Assembly: GCA_964603125.1 (NCBI GenBank)
Contig: CAZRUA010000001.1
Span: 208,096 to 272,095, forward strand
Source of the DNA: CAZRUA01 sp964603125
GTDB taxonomy: Bacteria; Bacteroidota; Bacteroidia; B-17B0; Aurantibacillaceae
DNA: 64,000 bases
Reading direction: 5' to 3'
Every line of letters starts with the position of its first letter. The stretch's first letter is position 1. Below, in pieces: positions 1 through 9,600 of this stretch. The notes beneath the pieces were generated by a model, which was not told where the DNA came from, searched no databases, and saw nothing but the letters and a program-made list of their open reading frames with translations. Made by a program: the position numbers and the translations under genes.

Positions 1-638
1 TTCTTTATTTGATCAAAGCTGTCAGGAACTTTATTGTCATTCCATTTAAAAGTTTCAATTAAATGAATAATATCTTCTCGTAAAAAATCAATTACAATTT
101 TTAACGAATCAATATTGGGTTCGCAATTAAAGTATAAGGAGCCACGTAAAAATCGAGAGGTGCTATCCGTTAAGTGAAACTGCACAGAAGAGGCTGCATT
201 TCCATCTATATCGTAAATCGAGCCATATACTTTGGCTGAATCGCGAGCAATGGGTTGTTCATTAATACCTGATGATTTAACCATGTGTTTTTGAGCAAGC
301 TCGTATGATTGTATGGTGTAGTTTTTTAAATTGTCGTGTATGTTTTTATAACTAATATGAACCTGCGCATTAAATTGCGGATAAGAAATGTTTAACCAAC
401 ATGGTTCAGTTCCTTTATCCATATCGGGCGAAACAACTGAGTAAACAGGAGTTTCGAAGGTATAAGGGCATACACTTTCAAAACGTTTGTATTTCTTTTC
501 GGGAAAATTTATTTTTCTAAATGCCTTTGGTTTAGGAGTAATAATTGGATCATCTTCATTACCACATGCGCTAAATAAAAAGCCAACTAAGGTTAAGCCA
601 ACAACAAAGCCCGATAAAATAAATTTGTTTTTTTGCAT
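1..638 (-). CDS. gldD: Gliding motility lipoprotein GldD, 3' end outside window
   Basis: The reading frame runs off the left edge, so at least 212 codons are present and the C-terminus is not seen. GldD is an envelope lipoprotein needed for gliding and T9SS function in Flavobacterium. The N-terminus is a lipoprotein signal with lipobox FSAC and lipidated Cys25. The body has features I associate with GldD: PKPKAF soon after the Cys, EPCWLNISYPQF, the stretch VYGSIYDIDGNAASS, and near the end GSLYFNCEPNIDS followed by an amphipathic helix. The ATG at 638 gives the full signal peptide. The gene follows ssb on the same strand, a familiar Bacteroidota neighbourhood, but the usual gldE between them is absent and a hairpin separates the two. 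Identification is from remembered family sequence, with good confidence. Confidence 0.85.
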   Translation of the reverse strand, partial: MQKNKFILSGFVVGLTLVGFLFSACGNEDDPIITPKPKAFRKINFPEKKYKRFESVCPYTFETPVYSVVSPDMDKGTEPCWLNISYPQFNAQVHISYKNIHDNLKNYTIQSYELAQKHMVKSSGINEQPIARDSAKVYGSIYDIDGNAASSVQFHLTDSTSRFLRGSLYFNCEPNIDSLKIVIDFLREDIIHLIETFKWNDNKVPDSFDQIK

Positions 639-649
639 AAGTAAAAATA

Positions 650-680
650 AAAAATTCCGAGCTTTTAACCCGGAATTTTT
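650..680 (-). terminator. Hairpin terminator between ssb and gldD
   Basis: Ten-base arms at 650-659 and 671-680 pair perfectly around an 11-base loop. On the minus strand the right-hand arm is followed by a T-rich stretch, so it fits intrinsic termination after ssb. It implies that gldD has its own promoter or depends on readthrough. Confidence 0.7.
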
Positions 681-694
681 ATTATTGTTGTTAA

Positions 695-1099
695 CTAAAA
701 CGGTGTAATATCTGTGTTCGGAAAATCGTTGCCCGAAGTATCTGTGTTCGCATCTTTATTGTTTCCATCGCGTTTATTCAAAATCAAGAAACTTTCTCCA
801 ATCACTTCGGTTGTTTGGCGTTTATTTCCTTCTTTATCTTGCCAATTGCGTGTTTGTAGCTTACCTTCTAAATAAATTTGTGTTCCTTTTTTTAGCAGCC
901 TTTCTGCACTATCTGCCATACTTCTCCATAAAACAATGTTGTGCCACTCGGTTTGTTCAATTCTGTTTCCTGATTTATCTTTAAAAATTTCAGTTGTAGC
1001 TAAACTAAAATTTACTCTCGAAACGTTACCATCAAGGTGTCTCATTTCGGGATCTTTCCCTAAGTTGCCAATTAAGATAACTTTGTTTACTCCTGCCAT
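695..1099 (-). CDS. ssb: Single-stranded DNA-binding protein
   Basis: 134 residues, within the normal bacterial SSB range though on the short side. SSB coats single-stranded DNA in replication, recombination and repair and recruits partner proteins through its acidic C-terminal tip. The OB fold fills roughly residues 1-105, beginning MAGVNKVILIGNLGKDPEMR and including the typical TEWHNIVLW strand and GTQIYLEGKL. A short Asn/Asp-rich linker leads to the tip TDITPF, the expected partner-binding motif. The ATG at 1099 gives the canonical N-terminus. Stop codon is TAG. A possible promoter box TACATTTAC lies just upstream, but I could not find a matching -33 element. Confidence 0.97.
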   Translation of the reverse strand: MAGVNKVILIGNLGKDPEMRHLDGNVSRVNFSLATTEIFKDKSGNRIEQTEWHNIVLWRSMADSAERLLKKGTQIYLEGKLQTRNWQDKEGNKRQTTEVIGESFLILNKRDGNNKDANTDTSGNDFPNTDITPF

Positions 1100-1322
1100 A
1101 AAAAAATAATGTGTAAAATTTAATAACGGCGTAAATGTAATATTATTTTGGTTTTTGCGCTTTTTATTTGTCTAAATTTTAATTTTTTGAAATGTTAAAA
1201 TTTTAGGCAAGTCGGCTCATTATAACATTCTTAAAACAAATAATTATACTTTTTTTGCTTTTTTATTCCAAAAATTACAAGTTAATTTGTTAGCCTTTTG
1301 CAATCTTTTAAAACATTACATT

Positions 1323-3419
1323 ATGAAGAAATTGATTTCTACAATGAGCTTTGTGCTTATTTTTATTGCAAATAGTTTGTTTGCGCAAACTTTTGATAGG
1401 CATATTGAATGGAAGTACACAACCAAAAAAATTAACGACTCAATAAGTGAGCTGCATTTTACAGCTAAAATGGACAAAGGGTTCCATTTGTATTCGCAAT
1501 ACACCGAAGCATCTTTACCCACCAAATTCACTTTTGAGCCATCTACTTCATACAAGCTAATTGATAAAACAAAGGAGCCTAAGCCTCATACTTATTTTGA
1601 TAGTTTATTTATGGCTATTCAAAAAGAGTTCACAACATCGCAAGTGGAGTTTATACAACAAGTGAAAGTATTAGATAAAAATAATTTTGCAGTTAAAGGT
1701 AAAATTGACGGACAAGTTTGTAACGACCAAGGTTGTATAGATTTTAAACCACCGTTTAAGTTTAGTTTTGATGTTGAAGGAAATAAGTTGGCGTCGATAA
1801 CGGCTGAAATAAAGGAAGATAAAGTTGGAGCTGTAGTAAATACAACGGTTAAACCTAATGCCGAAGTTGCTGTTAAAAAGGATTCATCTAAAACTGAATT
1901 AAATGCTTCAACTGCAACAACCGCTGCTGCTAGTGGCGATTGTAATCCTTGGGAAAAACTTATTTTGGGTTTAATAGCTGGTTTAGGAGCAATGTTAATG
2001 CCTTGCATATATTCACTAATTCCTTTAACGGTTTCTTTTTTTCTTAAGCGTAGTAAAAGTAGATCGCAAGGTATCCGTGACTCGTTATTATATGGTTTTT
2101 TTATTGTAATAAGTTTTGTGATTCCAACTATGTTATTAGTTGTTGCATTTGGTCCAGAGGTGCTTGGAAACATTTCTTCTAACACCTATTTAAATTTATT
2201 TTTCTTCATTTTGTTTGTTGTGTTTGCTCTTTCGTTTTTTGGAATGTTCGAAATTACATTACCAAGTTCGTGGGGAAATAAATTAGATGCTAAAGCAGAT
2301 AAAGGAGGCGTAATCGGAATATTTTTTATGGCCTTAACATTGGTGGTTGTTTCATTTAGCTGTACAGCTGGATTTTTAGGGCCTTTGTTAACTGCACTGG
2401 CTGAAGGCAGCAGTTATATGTGTCCTTTATTTGGGTTTACTGGTTTTGGTTTAGGTATTGCATTACCGTTTATGATTTTCGCATTCTTCCCTAATATGCT
2501 TAAATCATTACCTAAATCGGGCGGATGGATGGATACATTTAAAGTAACAATTGCATTCATCGAATTGGCTCTAGCAGTTAAGTTTTTGGCAAATGCTGAT
2601 AACAAGAATGAGTGGGGATTCTTGACTCGTGAAGTTTTTATTAGTTTGTGGATTGCAATTTTTGGTATGTTATCGTTATACTTATTAGGTGTTTTCAGAA
2701 CGACAAAAGAACAGCCTAATAATGGATTATCAGTTGGAAGGATTTTGACAGCGACAATTTTTGTTGGTTTCACTATGTATTTAATTCCTGGCTTGTGGGG
2801 AGCTCCGCTAAAATTAATTTCTTCATTCCCACCACCGCACTATTATTCCGAATCACCTGATGGCTTTCATCAGCAAGTAGTTTCGGTTGATGCAAAGGTA
2901 AGCGAAGGAACAAGTAATGGCAGTCCAAGAGAGAAGCAACTAGCAGACATGCGTATTAGTGGCCCGGATGGACTACGAATATTTAAAGATTTGTATGAAG
3001 AAGCATTAGAGTATTCTAAGTTAGTTAAGAAACCATTGTTTGTTGATTTTACAGGAACTAATTGTCAAAATTGCAGAGAAATGGAAAGCTCTGTATGGCC
3101 TAAACCAGAAGTTTTGAGTTATCTTAGGGATTCAGTTGTGATTGTTTCTTTATATACAGATAGTCCTAAAGAATTGGCTAAAGAACAACAAAAAGAGGTT
3201 ATTTGGAATGGCGAAAAAACCACACTTGAAACAATTGGTGATAGATGGGGTTATATTAGAACTGAAAAATATAAGTCAGTAGCACTTCCACTTTATGTTG
3301 TATTGAATGAAAAGGAGGAGACAATCTCTAATGGAACTATGCCAGTAGAAAGAGATCCAAAGGTTTATTCGAAATGGATTTCGGATGCAGTAAGAAAATA
3401 CAAAAGTTCTAATCCTTAA
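1323..3419 (+). CDS. DsbD-family thiol:disulfide interchange protein
   Basis: 698 residues from the ATG at 1323; a longer frame from 1287 would put 12 non-signal residues before a clean signal peptide (MKKLISTMSF to FAQ), so 1323 is preferred. DsbD-type proteins move electrons from cytoplasmic thioredoxin across the inner membrane to periplasmic thiol proteins. Order: signal peptide; N-terminal periplasmic DsbD domain with Cys pair CNDQGC; an Ala/Thr/Ser-rich linker; a polytopic transmembrane domain starting near DCNPWEKL, with membrane cysteines in LMPCIYS and SFSCTAG; and a C-terminal thioredoxin-like domain with active site C581-Q-N-C584 after KPLFVDFTGTN. The last codons lie inside a 52-bp palindrome shared with the convergent gene. 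It stands alone, so the substrate protein is unknown. Confidence 0.92.
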   Translation: MKKLISTMSFVLIFIANSLFAQTFDRHIEWKYTTKKINDSISELHFTAKMDKGFHLYSQYTEASLPTKFTFEPSTSYKLIDKTKEPKPHTYFDSLFMAIQKEFTTSQVEFIQQVKVLDKNNFAVKGKIDGQVCNDQGCIDFKPPFKFSFDVEGNKLASITAEIKEDKVGAVVNTTVKPNAEVAVKKDSSKTELNASTATTAAASGDCNPWEKLILGLIAGLGAMLMPCIYSLIPLTVSFFLKRSKSRSQGIRDSLLYGFFIVISFVIPTMLLVVAFGPEVLGNISSNTYLNLFFFILFVVFALSFFGMFEITLPSSWGNKLDAKADKGGVIGIFFMALTLVVVSFSCTAGFLGPLLTALAEGSSYMCPLFGFTGFGLGIALPFMIFAFFPNMLKSLPKSGGWMDTFKVTIAFIELALAVKFLANADNKNEWGFLTREVFISLWIAIFGMLSLYLLGVFRTTKEQPNNGLSVGRILTATIFVGFTMYLIPGLWGAPLKLISSFPPPHYYSESPDGFHQQVVSVDAKVSEGTSNGSPREKQLADMRISGPDGLRIFKDLYEEALEYSKLVKKPLFVDFTGTNCQNCREMESSVWPKPEVLSYLRDSVVIVSLYTDSPKELAKEQQKEVIWNGEKTTLETIGDRWGYIRTEKYKSVALPLYVVLNEKEETISNGTMPVERDPKVYSKWISDAVRKYKSSNP

Positions 3420-3446
3420 CATGAAGGATTAGAACTTTTGTATTTT
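3395..3446. terminator. 52-bp bidirectional terminator overlapping two coding ends
   Basis: Perfect inverted repeat: arms of 23 bp at 3395-3417 and 3424-3446 around a 6-base loop. The outer part is A-rich on the left and T-rich on the right, so each strand ends in a U-tract. The dsbD stop codon (3417-3419) and the stop of the convergent DUF3592 gene (3429-3431) both fall inside it. Confidence 0.88.
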
Positions 3447-3956
3447 TGCGCTATTGCGTTTTTTGCTAATTACTTGCAGAATCAAACATGCCAGTCCAAG
3501 AGCAAAAACGCTAGCCGCAGCAATGAACATTTTTCGAGTTGTAAAAGGTATTGCATCTAAAGGCATAACCACCGAACTGTATGTTTGTTTTGGATCATAT
3601 AGAACATTTACATCACAGCCTATTGAAATAGCATTTCCCTTACTGTTTACAAATTCAGCATAGCTTTTAGTGCGACCTTCATAACTATCATTGCCAACTT
3701 TATATGTGTATGTAATTATAGTGTAAGATGCACTACTTGATCCTTTGCTACCTATTGTGTTACTAGTTGAGGTGCTTCCAGTTTCAATATTGGTAATAAT
3801 ACCCTCAGTTGGAAGCCAATTTTTATAAACACTATTTTTACCATCTATTTGTCTACTCATAAAAGCTCCACCTAATATAAATAAGGAAAATGTTATAAGT
3901 AGTTTGGCTGCTGTTGAGTAAGGATTCGCACTTATTTGGTTTTTTGTAGTTATCAT
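3429..3956 (-). CDS. DUF3592 membrane protein
   Basis: 175 residues. Two hydrophobic segments bracket the protein: about residues 16-36 and about 140-162. Between them is a probably extracytoplasmic beta-rich domain with the features of DUF3592: a conversion from WLPTEGIITNIETG to YTYKVGNDSYEGR and the ending VNVLYDPKQTYSSVV. DUF3592 proteins have no firmly assigned function. It converges with the dsbD-like gene and shares its terminator. It is followed on the same strand, 17 bp upstream, by the O-methyltransferase, so the two could be co-transcribed, although their roles are not obviously linked. Assignment to the family is from sequence pattern only. Confidence 0.75.
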   Translation of the reverse strand: MITTKNQISANPYSTAAKLLITFSLFILGGAFMSRQIDGKNSVYKNWLPTEGIITNIETGSTSTSNTIGSKGSSSASYTIITYTYKVGNDSYEGRTKSYAEFVNSKGNAISIGCDVNVLYDPKQTYSSVVMPLDAIPFTTRKMFIAAASVFALGLACLILQVISKKRNSAKIQKF

Positions 3957-3973
3957 TTGAACTTACAGAAAAG

Positions 3974-4621
3974 TTACTCCTTAATTTTCCTAACCATCAT
4001 TAAGCCATCGCGCACAGGAAGCAAAATGTTTTCTGTGCGGGTGTCTTCGTGAAGTTTTTTATTAAATTGATGGATAGCCAAAGTGTCTTTATCCATGGCA
4101 TTTTCAGGCATTAGAATTTTTCCACTCCATAAAACATTGTCAGCAATAATTATCCCACCTAGGTTTACTTTATCAAAAATTAAATCGTAGTAATTAGCAT
4201 AATTCTTTTTATCGGCATCAATAAAAACAATATCAAATTTTTGCTTTATGGTTGGAATAATTTCAAGTGCATTGCCAATTATAAAATCAATTTTATTTTC
4301 TAACCCCGATTCTTTAAAGTACTTTCTAGCTATACTCTCTGTTTCTATGTTTACATCAATGGTAGTAAGTTTGCCATTTTCAGCTAAACCTTGAGCCAAG
4401 CAAATAGCCGAATAGCCCGTGTACGTTCCTATTTCAAGGATGTTTTTAGGTTTACTAATATTTGATATAAATGAAAGAAACTGTCCTTGTAAGTGTCCAC
4501 TAAGCATGCGTGGCGACATAACTTTTAAATGGGTTTCTCGATTTAGATTTTTTAACGCATCACTTTCATTACTGGTGTGTGTTTTGCAATAATTATCTAA
4601 TTCTTCTGAAATAAATTCCAT
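3974..4621 (-). CDS. Class I SAM-dependent O-methyltransferase
   Basis: 215 residues, typical of the compact O-methyltransferase_3 (caffeoyl-CoA/catechol type) family. The Rossmann-fold motif I is ILEIGTYTGYS at residues 61-71, the acidic residue after strand 2 is in TTIDVN (about 87-91), and the metal-binding acidic motif IVFIDADKKNY lies at 131-141. A helical N-terminal cap (1-55) is normal for the family. Members methylate hydroxyl groups on small molecules; the substrate here cannot be read from sequence. It sits in a minus-strand run with a TPR protein and pheS, which gives no clear hint of pathway. Confidence 0.88.
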   Translation of the reverse strand: MEFISEELDNYCKTHTSNESDALKNLNRETHLKVMSPRMLSGHLQGQFLSFISNISKPKNILEIGTYTGYSAICLAQGLAENGKLTTIDVNIETESIARKYFKESGLENKIDFIIGNALEIIPTIKQKFDIVFIDADKKNYANYYDLIFDKVNLGGIIIADNVLWSGKILMPENAMDKDTLAIHQFNKKLHEDTRTENILLPVRDGLMMVRKIKE

Positions 4622-4672
4622 AAGTAGTTTTGAGAGTTTTGCGATTGTGTAAAACTAGGCAAGGAAATAATA

Positions 4673-4993
4673 TTAGTCTTCAAGCAACCAAAGTGCTTCA
4701 CTTAATTCGCCTTGTGCTTTGTTGTTGTTTTGTTTTTGGGCTAATTCAACTCCTTTGCGATAAATATCAATTGCCTTTTCAGTTTTATTAGTTTCCTCGT
4801 AGTATTTTCCTAATTGATAATACGATGGTAAATAATCTGGTTTACGTTTTATAAGCTGTTTCAGCGTATCAATAGCCTCATTAATTTCTCCTTGTTTAGC
4901 AAGCTCTAAAGCAACTGCATAATTTAAAAAAGCATCCGTAGGATCTTTCTTAAGCATTTCATTAATCAAGCTAATTCGTTGAGGAGTTTCCAT
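4673..4993 (-). CDS. Small tetratricopeptide-repeat protein
   Basis: 106 residues, with two clear TPR motifs: one around residues 20-53 (FLNYAVALELAKQGEINEAI) and one around 54-87 (PSYYQLGKYYEETNKTEKAI), plus capping helices. There is no signal peptide or membrane segment, so it should be cytoplasmic. TPRs are protein-protein interaction scaffolds and the partner is unknown. The start is only 2 bp after the pheS stop codon on the same strand, so the two are very likely translated from one message. No catalytic feature is visible. Confidence 0.85.
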   Translation of the reverse strand: METPQRISLINEMLKKDPTDAFLNYAVALELAKQGEINEAIDTLKQLIKRKPDYLPSYYQLGKYYEETNKTEKAIDIYRKGVELAQKQNNNKAQGELSEALWLLED

Positions 4994-4995
4994 TT

Positions 4996-6021
4996 TTAAA
5001 TCGTGTTGCTAAATTGTTTTAAGAAACGAACATCGTTCTCAAAGAATAAACGTAAATCTTTAATTTGATATTTTAACATTGTAACGCGTTCAATGCCCAT
5101 TCCAAATGCAAAGCCCGAATATTTTTGTGAGTCTATTTTACAATTTTCTAAAACTTGTGGATCAACCATGCCACAACCTAAAATTTCAACCCAGCCTGTT
5201 TGCTTACAAATGTTACAACCTTTACCGCTACAAATTGTACATGAAATGTCCATTTCAGCGCTTGGCTCAGTAAAAGGGAAGAAACTCGGGCGTAAACGTA
5301 TTTTTGTTTCAGCACCAAACATTTCTTTAGCAAAATATAAAAGTGTTTGCTTTAAATCGGCAAACGAAACATTCGTATCAATGTATAAGCCTTCTACTTG
5401 GTGAAACTGGCAGTGAGCGCGAGCGCTAATAGCTTCGTTACGATAAACACGACCTGGTGAAATAGTTCTAATAGGTGGTTTTGAATTTTCCATAATATGA
5501 ACTTGCACCGAAGATGTTTGTGTACGAAGAACTATATCAGGATTTGATTCAATATAAAATGTATCCTGCATATCACGTGCTGGGTGATTTTCAGGAGTAT
5601 TTAATGCAGTAAAATTATGCCAATCATCTTCCACTTCTCTTCCTTCGCTAATTGTAAAACCAATACGAGAGAAAATTTCAATGATTTGATTTTTTACAAT
5701 ACTTAAAGGATGTTTAGCTCCAATGGCTGTATAAGGCTCAGGAGGTAAAGTGTAATCAGTGGTTGAGGCAGAAGAACTTGTTTCGTTATCAAATTTTTCT
5801 TTTAACTCATTTATTTTATCTTGTGTTTTATTACGCAGTTCATTTAGCTTTTGACCAAATTCTTTTTTTAATTCAGGCGCAACGGTTTTAAATTCTTCAA
5901 ATAACTCAGTGATTTTACCTTTTTTACTTAAGAATTTTATGCGTAGTTCTTCTACTTGCTCTTTTTTTTCGGCAACAAGAACTTCAACTTCGCTAAGTAT
6001 TTCGTCGATTTTGTTTTGCAT
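4996..6021 (-). CDS. pheS: Phenylalanyl-tRNA synthetase alpha subunit
   Basis: 341 residues from the ATG at 6021; an upstream TTG at 6027 would add only two residues. PheS forms the alpha2-beta2 enzyme with PheT and carries the class II catalytic core that charges tRNA-Phe. The N-terminal ~90 residues are a charged coiled coil that contacts tRNA. The catalytic domain contains HPLSIVKNQIIEIF, DDWHNFTALNTPENHPARD, the motif 2 region IRTISPGRVYRNEA, and the motif 3 region YSGFAFGMGIERVTML. A CxxC-type cluster (CTICSGKGCNICKQTG, about residue 270) is an insertion I recall in Bacteroidota PheS proteins. pheT is not in this window. A promoter box nearly touches the start codon. Confidence 0.97.
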   Translation of the reverse strand: MQNKIDEILSEVEVLVAEKKEQVEELRIKFLSKKGKITELFEEFKTVAPELKKEFGQKLNELRNKTQDKINELKEKFDNETSSSASTTDYTLPPEPYTAIGAKHPLSIVKNQIIEIFSRIGFTISEGREVEDDWHNFTALNTPENHPARDMQDTFYIESNPDIVLRTQTSSVQVHIMENSKPPIRTISPGRVYRNEAISARAHCQFHQVEGLYIDTNVSFADLKQTLLYFAKEMFGAETKIRLRPSFFPFTEPSAEMDISCTICSGKGCNICKQTGWVEILGCGMVDPQVLENCKIDSQKYSGFAFGMGIERVTMLKYQIKDLRLFFENDVRFLKQFSNTI

Positions 6022-6024
6022 AGG

Positions 6025-6032
6025 CAAATATA
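6025..6032 (-). promoter_or_regulatory. Candidate -7 box for pheS
   Basis: On the minus strand this reads TATATTTG, an exact match to the Bacteroidota -7 consensus TAnnTTTG. It ends only 3 bp before the pheS ATG, so transcription would begin at or very near the start codon. No good -33 TTTG was found at the usual spacing. Confidence 0.4.
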
Positions 6033-6087
6033 GTCAAATTGTGTGTTTTTTTATCCGAATTGTTTCATCTGTTGAAAGATTTTGAAG

Positions 6088-6095
6088 TAATTTTG
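6088..6095 (+). promoter_or_regulatory. Candidate -7 box for purN
   Basis: TAATTTTG matches TAnnTTTG and ends 4 bp before the purN ATG at 6100. The -33 element is not convincing. If real, the purN message would be leaderless or almost so. Confidence 0.35.
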
Positions 6096-6099
6096 CCGC

Positions 6100-6675
6100 A
6101 TGATTAATTTAGCTGTTTTTGCATCGGGCGAGGGAACAAATGCCGAAAATTTATTTCAATATTTTGCCAATAGTAAAACGGTTAAAATTAAAATAGTGGT
6201 TACTAATAAGTCCGACGCAGGTGTTATTGCTAGAGCTGAGAAGTACAAGAAGAATATATCTATTTTACCGAAGTATGTTTTAGAAAACAATACCGATCAG
6301 GTGATAGATTTTTTACAAACTGAACAAGTTGATTTCATTGTATTGGCAGGGTTTCTATTAAAAATCCCGAAAGATTTAATAAGTGCTTTCCCAAATAAAA
6401 TTATTAATATTCATCCTTCTTTGTTACCTAAGTTTGGTGGCGCAGGAATGTACGGACATCATGTGCATGAGGCGGTTTTAGAAGCAAAGGAAAGTCAATC
6501 AGGAATTACAATTCATTATGTAAATGAAGAATATGATAAAGGTGAACATATTCTTCAGGCTAAATGTGATATTGATGAAAACGAAACGCTCGAATCTTTA
6601 TCAAAAAAAATTCGAGCGCTTGAATTTGAATATTTGCCAAAGGCAATTAATCTATTACTTGAAAAATCAGTTTAA
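6100..6675 (+). CDS. purN: Phosphoribosylglycinamide formyltransferase
   Basis: 191 residues. PurN transfers a formyl group from 10-formyltetrahydrofolate to GAR, the third step of de novo purine synthesis. The N-terminus MINLAVFASGEGTNAENLF contains the phosphate-binding loop. The catalytic triad of the family is present: N103 and H105 in INIHPSLLPKFGG and D146 in EEYDKGEHI. The gap between H105 and D146 is five residues longer than in E. coli PurN, due to the AGMYGHHVHEA segment, which I recall as normal for Bacteroidota. The gene is divergent from pheS. Its stop codon overlaps the stop of the convergent T9SS gene by 4 bp, leaving no room for a separate terminator. Confidence 0.95.
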   Translation: MINLAVFASGEGTNAENLFQYFANSKTVKIKIVVTNKSDAGVIARAEKYKKNISILPKYVLENNTDQVIDFLQTEQVDFIVLAGFLLKIPKDLISAFPNKIINIHPSLLPKFGGAGMYGHHVHEAVLEAKESQSGITIHYVNEEYDKGEHILQAKCDIDENETLESLSKKIRALEFEYLPKAINLLLEKSV

Positions 6676-9600
6676 CGTATTAGTCTGATTTGTCCTGTCT
6701 TTTGATAATCCGGACCAGCAATTACAGTGTATTCAATCTTATACACATAAACATCAGCCATAACTTTTTTTCCTTTGTTGGTTCCATCCCATCCGTTTTC
6801 TAAACCTTCAATAGTTGCAATTTTATTACCCCATCTATCAAAAATGTACATTTTTAATTTCGTAATTCCATATCCTTCAGCTTTAAAAATTTCATTTTCT
6901 GCAACACCATTTCCGTTTGGTGTAAATGAATTAGGAACATACAAAGCATAATCTTTCGTAATGGTAATTGTAACCGTATCTGTATTTACACATCCATTAG
7001 CATCTTCTGCTGTTAAAATATATGTTTGAGTTTCGATAGGAGTTAACAATGGATTTGCGCAGTTTAAACACGATAAAGATGGGTCATAAGTCCAAGTTAA
7101 AGTTCCGTTGCCGCTGCCATTTAAATTCATTACTTGATCAATATTTATAGTAGTATCATTTCCTGCAAAAACATTTGGCAGAGGATTTACAGTAACTCTA
7201 ACCGTGTCCTTATCTGTGCACAAACCGCCAGCACTTACAGTTAATATATATTGTGTTGTAACGCTAGGACTTGCGTTAGGAGTTGCACTTGTTGTTGAGC
7301 TTAAACCAGAAGATGGAGACCAACTATACGTTCCACCGCCAGCTCCTTCTAAACCTATGCTTTCACCAATACAGACAACTTTATCGGGTCCAGCATTGGC
7401 TATAGGATTTGGAACAACCGTTACAGTTACGGTTCTCACATCAGTACAAGTTCCATTAATACCAACAATTGTATAAACTGTTGTTGCCGTTGGATTCGCT
7501 GTTACTGATGCTCCACTAGTTGAACTTAAACCTGCGCTTGGCGCCCAAGTATAATTTGTTGCTCCGCTAGTTGTTAAAGTTGTACTGGCTCCTTGGCAAA
7601 TACTAACTGCAGGCGGTGCAACCAAACTTGGTGTTGGTGTAACGTTTATTGTTGTGGTTGTTGTAGCTGTGCAAGTTCCAACAGTACCAGTAATTGTGTA
7701 GGTTGTAGTAGTTGTTGGATTGGCCACAACGGTTGCTGTAGTTGTAGAATTTAATCCTGTGCTTGGAGTCCAAGCATAGCTTGTTGCTCCTGTTGCGGTA
7801 ATTGAAGTGTTAGCTCCACTACAAATATTAGGTGTTACAGGCGTAGCATTTACTACTACTGTTGTAACTGTTACGTTTATACCTGCGTTAACGTTATTAC
7901 AAGCGTCAGTTTGATTTAAACTAACTGTTGCATTACTAGAACCTGTTAAATCAATTACTATTGAGTTAGTGCCCTGACCTGAAACAATTGTAGCACCAGT
8001 TATTGTCCATGTATTAGTTACACCTGCAATTACAGGAACTGAATAAGTTTGATTAGTTGCAGGTGCACAAAGCGCAGTGCTGCCGCTAATAACAGGATTA
8101 GATAGTATAGGATTGATGCTTACAGCAAAAGTAACTGCTGTACCATTACCACAACCATTAGTTTCTACCACAGAAACATTTCCTGAAGTAGTTCCTAAAT
8201 CAACGGTAATACTATTGGTTCCTTGACCTGCTGTTATTGTAGCTCCAGCAGGCACAGTCCAAGCGTAAGTAGAACCTGCAGTATTAGTAACAGAAAAAGT
8301 TTGACCTGTTGCATTGGCACAAGCTGTTGGTAAGCCAGTTATTGCAGATGTTGTAGGTAGTGGAGAGTTTGTAATAGTTATGTTTACTGGAGTTCCAGTT
8401 GCACAAGGCGAAGTTTCTGTAACAGAAATTGTTCCTGCGGTAGCACCAAAATCAACGGTTATACTGTTAGTTCCTTGCCCTGAAACGATTGTAGCACCAG
8501 CAGGTACAGCCCAAGTATAAGTAGAGCCAACATTATTTGTTACCGAATAAACTTGCGCTGTTGCATTAGGGCAAACTGGTGAAGGGCCCGTAATTGCAGA
8601 TGTTACAGGGGTTGTACTTGTTGTTACGTTTGTGCTTACTGAAGGGCTTGCACCACAAGTTGAGTTTTGAATAACAGATATAGTTCCAGCGGTAGCGCCA
8701 AAATCAACAGTTATTGTATTTGTTCCTTGTCCAGAAACGATTGTTGCTCCTACAGGAACTGTCCACGTATAAGTTGAACCAGAATTATTAGCAACTGAAT
8801 AGGTTTGTGATGTTGCATTAGGACAAACGCTAGAAGGCCCTGTAATAGCTGGCGTTGTTGGGATAGTATTAGTTAATACATTTTGTGTAACCGGTGTGCC
8901 AACTCCACAATTAGAAGTTTCTGTAACAGAAATTGTTCCGGCAGTGGCGCCGAAATCAACTGTAATACTGTTTGTTCCTTGTCCTGAAACGATTGTAGCT
9001 CCAGCAGGAACAGTCCAAGCATAAGTTGAACCAGCTGTGTTTGTTACTGAATAAACTTGTGCCGTTGCAGTAGGGCAAACAGGCGAAGGACCCGTAATAG
9101 CTGATGTTACAGGTGGGATAACAGACGTGTTAATTGTAGTACTAACAGGTGCTGAAGCTCCACAAGCTGAAGTTTCCGTAACACTAATAGGAGTTAAAGT
9201 AGCTCCAAAATCAACAGTAATACTATTAGTTCCTTGTCCCGAAACTATTGTAGCACCAGAAGGAACTGTCCAAGCATAAGTTGAGCCCGCATTATTAGTG
9301 ACTGAAAAAATAATACCAGCGGAATTTGGGCATAAACTTGTAGGCCCTGTGATGGCCGATGTAACTGGTAAGCTAGAGAAGGTTACTGCAAAATCAACCT
9401 GAGCACCAGTTCCACAAGGTGATGTTTCAATAACTGAAACATTTCCTGGGGTAGACCCAAAATTAACGGTAATGCTATTTGTTCCTTGTCCTGAAACGAT
9501 GGTAGCGCCAGCTGGAACTGTCCAAGCGTAAGTTGAGCCAGCTGTGTTTGTTACACTAAAAGTTTGATTTGTAGCATTTATACAAATTGGTGATACGCCT

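Noticed and set aside
487..708. 73-residue plus-strand frame near the left edge
   Set aside because: It is opposite gldD and across the terminator; composition and content do not support a protein.
1619..2185. 188-residue open frame on the minus strand opposite the DsbD-like gene
   Set aside because: It has no recognisable domain and lies fully within a gene with clear family motifs, so it is a shadow frame.
6664..6690. Weak inverted repeat at the purN/T9SS gene junction
   Set aside because: Only seven matching bases with a long loop and no T-run; not convincing as a terminator.
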